Of a stretch of 18,662 nt of DNA, positions 14,980-18,662 are shown one piece after another (the stretch's first letter is position 1; each line of letters begins with the position of its first letter). The stretch is from Candidatus Latescibacteria bacterium 4484_181. GTDB lineage: Bacteria; Latescibacterota; MVCY01. Below the pieces are notes generated by a model. That model was not told where the DNA came from and did not search any database. It was given only the letters and a program-made list of their open reading frames with translations. The translations under genes were made by a program, and so were the position numbers. The stretch spans positions 1 through 18,662 of the forward strand of contig MVCY01000029.1 of assembly GCA_002049985.1 (NCBI GenBank). Reading direction: 5' to 3'.

Positions 14980-15913
14980 ACAAACGTCCGTCCACCTCGA
15001 TCAGATATGGCGAACCAACATCTTCCACGTCTGATATTTCCAGGACAGCTTCCTTTTGCCAGGAGATGCCATCCACCGACTTGAGCACTATCCCTCTATG
15101 ACGTGGGCCGGCGTGCCTAGGCCCACTGTCGAAGCCCACATAAAACCGGCCCCCGAAAAAAACGAGGGAAGTGGCAGCGTTGTTCTTGGTATCAGGACGC
15201 TTGGCATCCGAATAGATCTTACGGTAGTCACACAAGGTCGGTTTGGGAAAGTTTTTTATACCCAGTATTTGCAATATCTCTCCGGCAACAAAAGATGCCA
15301 TCCCTGATTGCGCTACCCCATCGGGAAGCCAACCCTCGAAGAGATGGTCGTACGCCAGGCGATTCTCCAGAAAATAACGATTGAGATCAATCAACCCAAG
15401 CGATCCCTCCTCAGCCAACTTCCGTACCACTTGTGCCAAATGCGATAAACGCTGCTGACGTCGCCGCAGTTCTTCAAGCGCACACCCGCAGGCCGTCATC
15501 CGCTCTGAGATGGGCGTGGGCGTCATCAGAACCGGACGGGCACCTTGCGCCGCGATCCCGTTCACTATCTTCTCCAGGTTCTTCCGAAAAGCCTCTGTCT
15601 CGATCCCTTGTAAGACGTCCTCGACACCGAACATCACCAGCACATAGTCTGGCGATTGCGAAAGCACATCCTGCCGAAGCCGGGCCAGCCCCTTCGACGA
15701 AGTGTCTCCCGAAGCTCCGGCGTTGACCACTTCCACACCACCTTCCACCCAATCGGAGAGAATGCGTTCCAGGATCGACCACCACGTCTGCGTCTGGCGC
15801 ACCATGTTTACTGTAGTAGTGCCGTATTGAAAGCAGTCGTGGAACACATCAAGCTTGGCTGACGTGCCTACAGTCACAGAATCCCCAAAAGCGACAACTT
15901 TCATTGAAGCCAT
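14924..15913 (-). pseudogene. SGNH/GDSL-hydrolase domain with start of a beta-propeller (N-terminal part)
   Basis: 329 codons before the frameshift. Residues about 1-218 are an SGNH hydrolase: block I VAFGDSVTVG with Ser12, block II NAGASGDTSS with the Gly, block III VMFGVEDVLQG and block V LPDGVAQSG. In active members block III is GxND and block V is DxxH; here Glu98 replaces Asn and Ala201 replaces His, so the usual catalytic triad and oxyanion hole are incomplete. From about 245 a propeller begins (VFFGGRFYVGFDSG, Asp-box KSVDGISW) and continues in another frame downstream. No signal peptide: the protein starts MASMKVVAFGDS, implying a cytoplasmic location. The ATG follows GGAGGATAAAG and lies 16 nt after the DUF4091 stop, so it is in one operon with it. 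Confidence 0.8.
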
Positions 15914-15928
15914 CTTTATCCTCCATAT

Positions 15929-17017
15929 CTAAGACAATGCCTCAACCAGCCTTCTCCAGACCGAGTTAAATCTCTCGATTCTTCTCTCGTATCCGGTTAT
16001 TGAAGGCAGCACAGAATCCACGATTTCTTCAGCCAACTTGGGATTTCTGTTAGATAGAGACCTCAAAAGCTCATAATCTTCGATGCTTTTGCGATGGATT
16101 TCATAGCGTAAGCAGCTTAAGGGTCTCTTTTCTCCTGGATATACAATAAAGGCATCTCCAGGAGCATAGCACTCGCGTTGTATTCCACAGCAAAATTCGT
16201 TGCGATAGTTCCAGTAAAGTCTCCCCCATATTTTATACGCTCCGTTGTATCCCCAATGAAGAAACCCGGGTAGATCATACTTGAAGTTGATCCAATGAAG
16301 ATATCTCTGCTTAATAAGAGGAAAATCGATGAATCTGTTGGGATAAGAACCTCGGGGGGAGAAGCAAGTGTAAAACCAAACCTCTTTCCCTTGCTTTTGA
16401 AGTTCTCTAAAAAAATTCTGGTATCTGTCAAAGCCTATCCCCCCTTCGAAATGTTCCAACGGCGGAATCCAAACATCCAGAGCATCTTCTAAATCAACGC
16501 TTAATATTGGTTCCATTCGTTTTATCTTCGGAGAAAATTCCTTAACCATGCTTGAGAGGAATCTGAACTCCTTGGCATCCTCATCACGTGGTTCATCAAA
16601 AATGCGTTGCAAGTAAATATCAAGCCATCCCTTTTCTCCAAGATGTTTTTCTAAAGCAGGTAAAAACTTGCTGAGGAAATCACGAGCTTCAGGAGAACGA
16701 ATATTCAAACGAGGTTGCCTGTAGGCAACTTTCCCTTCTGAATTTAGGATTTGGATTTCGGGCAAGGAAACAGTTTTTCTATCGGAACCTCCCAGGGGAG
16801 TTCCTTCTATTTTTCCAACCACTCCGGCTTTCTTGAACAGCTCAACAAAATGGTCATACATGGTAAAATCGAAGGAAAATCCCTTCTTATCTTTAATCAC
16901 CTTTACCAGGGGAAACATTGGAGGATTGATCATACTCTGCCGATGTAATGCCATATCTTCGGCAAAGTTCTTTAAGATCTCCCAATGCTCAGGGCTCCAG
17001 GGTTCTACACCATAAAA
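15929..17017 (-). pseudogene. DUF4091/GH123-like glycosidase, catalytic C-terminal part
   Basis: The frame is open from about 17017 (FYGVEPWSPEHWEILKNFAE) through the first ATG at 16954 to the stop at 15929. It encodes the TIM-barrel-like part of a DUF4091 protein: MALHRQSMINPP, the acidic pair Asp-Glu in LQRIFDEPRDED (residues 120-121 counted from the ATG at 16954), SVDLEDALDVWIPPLEHF, and the DUF4091 C-terminal region with WINFKYDLPGFLHWGYN, YPGEKRPLSCLRYEIHRKS and EDYELL. In GH123 a neighbouring Asp-Glu pair carries out substrate-assisted cleavage of N-acetylhexosaminides; a related role is an inference. The part is in the -1 frame relative to the N-terminal piece; no ribosome binding site precedes the ATG at 16954, so expression as a separate gene is unlikely. 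The SGNH-propeller gene starts 16 nt downstream. Confidence 0.82.
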
Positions 17018-17538
17018 TTTTTGGGTACGGTAGCGCCATATATTTTCAATTCTACGGGTACGCTTTCGATATGATTGTCCACCTTGAACTTGAATTCTCC
17101 CCGATATATTCCTGGTTTCTGCTCACAAGGCACCTCTGCCGTAAACCATATCGGTTGGCTCTCCCCAGGCTCTATGCGTAAACAATCATCTTCCAACAAA
17201 GGGTCCGGTATTTTGCAGGGAGCTTCCCGGTCAATTTCTCCGGAGAGAGGACATCCGGCAATAGGTCTTACCGGTGTATCCGGAGTATTGACATTTATCA
17301 GAATAAAACCAATAAAACGTGGGATGATAGTTATCTGCTCATCCCCCATCCCTTCTCTAAGCTTGAAAGGCTTTATCTCTAATGTTGCACCGTGGGATGA
17401 CTTAACTGCTATTTGCCCAATAGCTAAAGCTCCCCTTACTGTTTCCATAGTAACCTGACGAGTCGATTTCTGCGGAGGAAAATCGTCTTTGAAGACTTTC
17501 CTCATAGGATCAACTGACCACACTAATAGACTATCCAC
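17005..17538 (-). pseudogene. DUF4091/GH123-like glycosidase, N-terminal beta-sandwich part
   Basis: 177 residues from GTG at 17538, supported by GGGAGG 7 nt upstream. It has the N-terminal beta-sandwich typical of GH123/DUF4091 proteins: LLVWSVDPMRKVFKDDFPPQ, VRGALAIGQIAVKSS, KIPDPLLEDD, PGESQPIWFTAEVP, KPGIYRGEFKFKVD and VELKIYGATVP. It then runs into KNFMV and a TAG at 17007-17005. Reading -1 at A-AAT-TTT (17020-17014) joins it directly to the catalytic part as one frame of about 540 codons. No signal peptide is present (the start is MDSLLVWSV), unusual for a polysaccharide-degrading enzyme. It is the second gene of the visible cluster, coupled to the short frame ending at 17542. Confidence 0.8.
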
Positions 17539-17541
17539 GGC

Positions 17542-17735
17542 TCATCCTCCCAATTTGGCAGTTTCTATGCTTCCAGACTTTCTCCTAAGCTTTAATTTTT
17601 TGAAAGTTACTTCGACGCTCTCTGAATGAAGCGCCAAAGCAAAATGGCAACCCCTTTAATCTCGAGAGTTATCCTTTTCCTAGATTCTTGGAAACCCGAA
17701 ATCTGCGAAAGTATAGGTGTCCTTGTCTCAGAATC
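17542..17735 (-). pseudogene. Fragment of a Concanavalin-A-like/laminin-G-type domain
   Basis: The frame directly behind the propeller stop reads DSETRTPILSQISGFQESRK and ITLEIKGVA; then, after a -1 shift at the TTTT run near 17646-17649, FALALHSESVEVTFKKLKL and a TGA at 17544-17542. The second half resembles the last two strands of jelly-roll carbohydrate-binding or GH16-like modules, where a glycine- and His-rich strand is followed by VEVxFDNFxL. The TGA overlaps the Shine-Dalgarno of the DUF4091 gene, as real gene ends in this cluster do. About 64 codons are left; the bulk of the domain is missing. It could also be a diverged tail of the propeller protein read through its stop. Moderate to low certainty. 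Confidence 0.4.
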
Positions 17736-18662
17736 TCACCTTTCGAAGCGAATTCGCGAGACATAGATATCGCACGGTGTTTCCCAGTCTCCCGGATGCT
17801 TGATCTCGGGATAATACTCGTGCATTGAATAGTCGCTGATCACATACTCATCCCCGTACTGAACCACGCCTGTATAGCTGCTGTCTCCGGCGCTGAGAAG
17901 CTCCATCACCAGACGAGGACGAGTGCCATCCATCAGAAACATTCCGGTGCGCAGACCATGATGGTATTTCTCTACGCGGGCCGGATCTACCTCCGCTGCC
18001 TCAGGTCCACCCCGGCCAAATTTCCCGAACTCCCTGGTCAGCTCCGTGAACTCCTGATGCGGATAGGCACATGTCCGACCGGACACGAAAAGCCGATCCT
18101 TGACCTTGAAGACGCACGGAGCCTGGATGAGCCGCCCGGAGGAGACCGTCTCCCAACGCCTCTCCGATTCGATGAACTTGGACACCAACATATAGTGAAG
18201 GCCCTCTTTCGGATCGGCCCTTGAAAAGGCCATTAGTTGATCGCCCTCGGTCCACAAGTCCGTTTCGTTGGCGCCCGAAGCCGTCTCGCAGATCGTAGAG
18301 ACGACCTCCCAAGTGCGGCCGTCCGGGCTAGAAAGAAGCTTCACCGCAGCATCCTTCTCCGACCACCCGTAAGGAGCTACCACATATTGTCCACGCCATT
18401 TTTTCGGACGCCAAAAGGCACAGCGAGCACACTCAAATGGCTGGCTCCATTTCCCCGGGCCCATTCTTTCAAATCCATAACTTATAACCTGAGGACGGTA
18501 CGGAATTGGAAGACAGAACGTATAAACTACAAGCCGTCCATCCACATGCAGCAATTTTGGATCGCGATTGTCCATGCCTGGCACTTTAAGCACGGCATCT
18601 TCGGACCAGGTGATGCCATCCTGAGAGCGCAGAACTACTATCACTTCTGATTTGGAAGTGGA
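17736..18662 (-). CDS. Asp-box (sialidase-like) beta-propeller protein, N-terminus outside window
   Basis: The frame is open to the window edge (308 codons); a GTG at 18644 is internal and not the start. Two Asp-boxes, RSQDGITW and SSPDGRTW, mark a sialidase/GH43-type beta-propeller; further blade segments are VDGRLVVYTFCL, NETDLWTEGDQLMAFSRAD, RWETVSSGRLIQAPCVFKVK and LRTGMFLMDGTRPRLVMELL. The C-terminus (SDYSMHEYYPEIKHPGDWET) is almost the same as that of the copy at 14269-14979, and the DNA is similar as well, so the two are recent paralogues. By analogy the missing N-terminus may hold an SGNH domain. It is first in the visible cluster, 197 nt before the DUF4091 start. A carbohydrate-related role is likely; the exact activity is not predictable. 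Confidence 0.75.
   Translation of the reverse strand, partial: STSKSEVIVVLRSQDGITWSEDAVLKVPGMDNRDPKLLHVDGRLVVYTFCLPIPYRPQVISYGFERMGPGKWSQPFECARCAFWRPKKWRGQYVVAPYGWSEKDAAVKLLSSPDGRTWEVVSTICETASGANETDLWTEGDQLMAFSRADPKEGLHYMLVSKFIESERRWETVSSGRLIQAPCVFKVKDRLFVSGRTCAYPHQEFTELTREFGKFGRGGPEAAEVDPARVEKYHHGLRTGMFLMDGTRPRLVMELLSAGDSSYTGVVQYGDEYVISDYSMHEYYPEIKHPGDWETPCDIYVSRIRFER

Overview
The window is bacterial chromosomal DNA, most likely from an uncultured anaerobic bacterium. The evidence is a topA-xerC-hslV-hslU cluster of bacterial type combined with an archaeal-type aspartyl-tRNA synthetase, a DUF4416 protein, DUF4091/GH123-like proteins and remnants of IS110 and group II intron elements. I cannot name the phylum from sequence alone. 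No rRNA, tRNA or CRISPR array was seen.

Layout. (1) 1-4155, plus strand, AT-rich and accessory in character: the tail of an unrecognised gene coupled by an ATGA overlap to a NucS-like (DUF91) nuclease; a decayed IS110-family transposase on the minus strand with a strong palindrome at its end; a family 4 (Fe-S) uracil-DNA glycosylase with an extra Cys cluster; a small Cys-rich protein; and a metallo-beta-lactamase-fold hydrolase. (2) 4424-12889, minus strand, housekeeping: DUF4416, topA (broken), xerC, hslV, hslU, aroQ, galU, aspS, most spaced 3-60 nt apart and therefore probably co-transcribed from topA onward. They cover DNA topology, chromosome-dimer resolution, proteolysis, the shikimate pathway, UDP-glucose synthesis and Asp/Asn-tRNA charging. 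(3) 12891-13935: a short ORF and an apparently ORF-less group II intron ribozyme with a recognisable domain V. (4) 13936-18662, minus strand, a carbohydrate-related cluster: two paralogous Asp-box (sialidase-like) beta-propeller proteins flanking a DUF4091/GH123-like glycosidase. The complete propeller copy is fused behind an SGNH-hydrolase domain that has lost two of its four signature residues. None of the visible N-termini in this cluster carries a signal peptide.

The most striking theme is the number of interrupted genes. topA is cut exactly after the catalytic tyrosine and lacks about 50-60 residues. The DUF4091 gene is split at a canonical -1 slippery heptamer. The SGNH-propeller gene has a +1 shift. 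A Concanavalin-A-like domain fragment and the IS110 remnant are also shifted. Most shifts lie at short homopolymer runs, so base-calling or assembly error must be weighed against real decay or programmed frameshifting; the topA deletion and the IS110 deletion cannot be explained by a single miscalled base.
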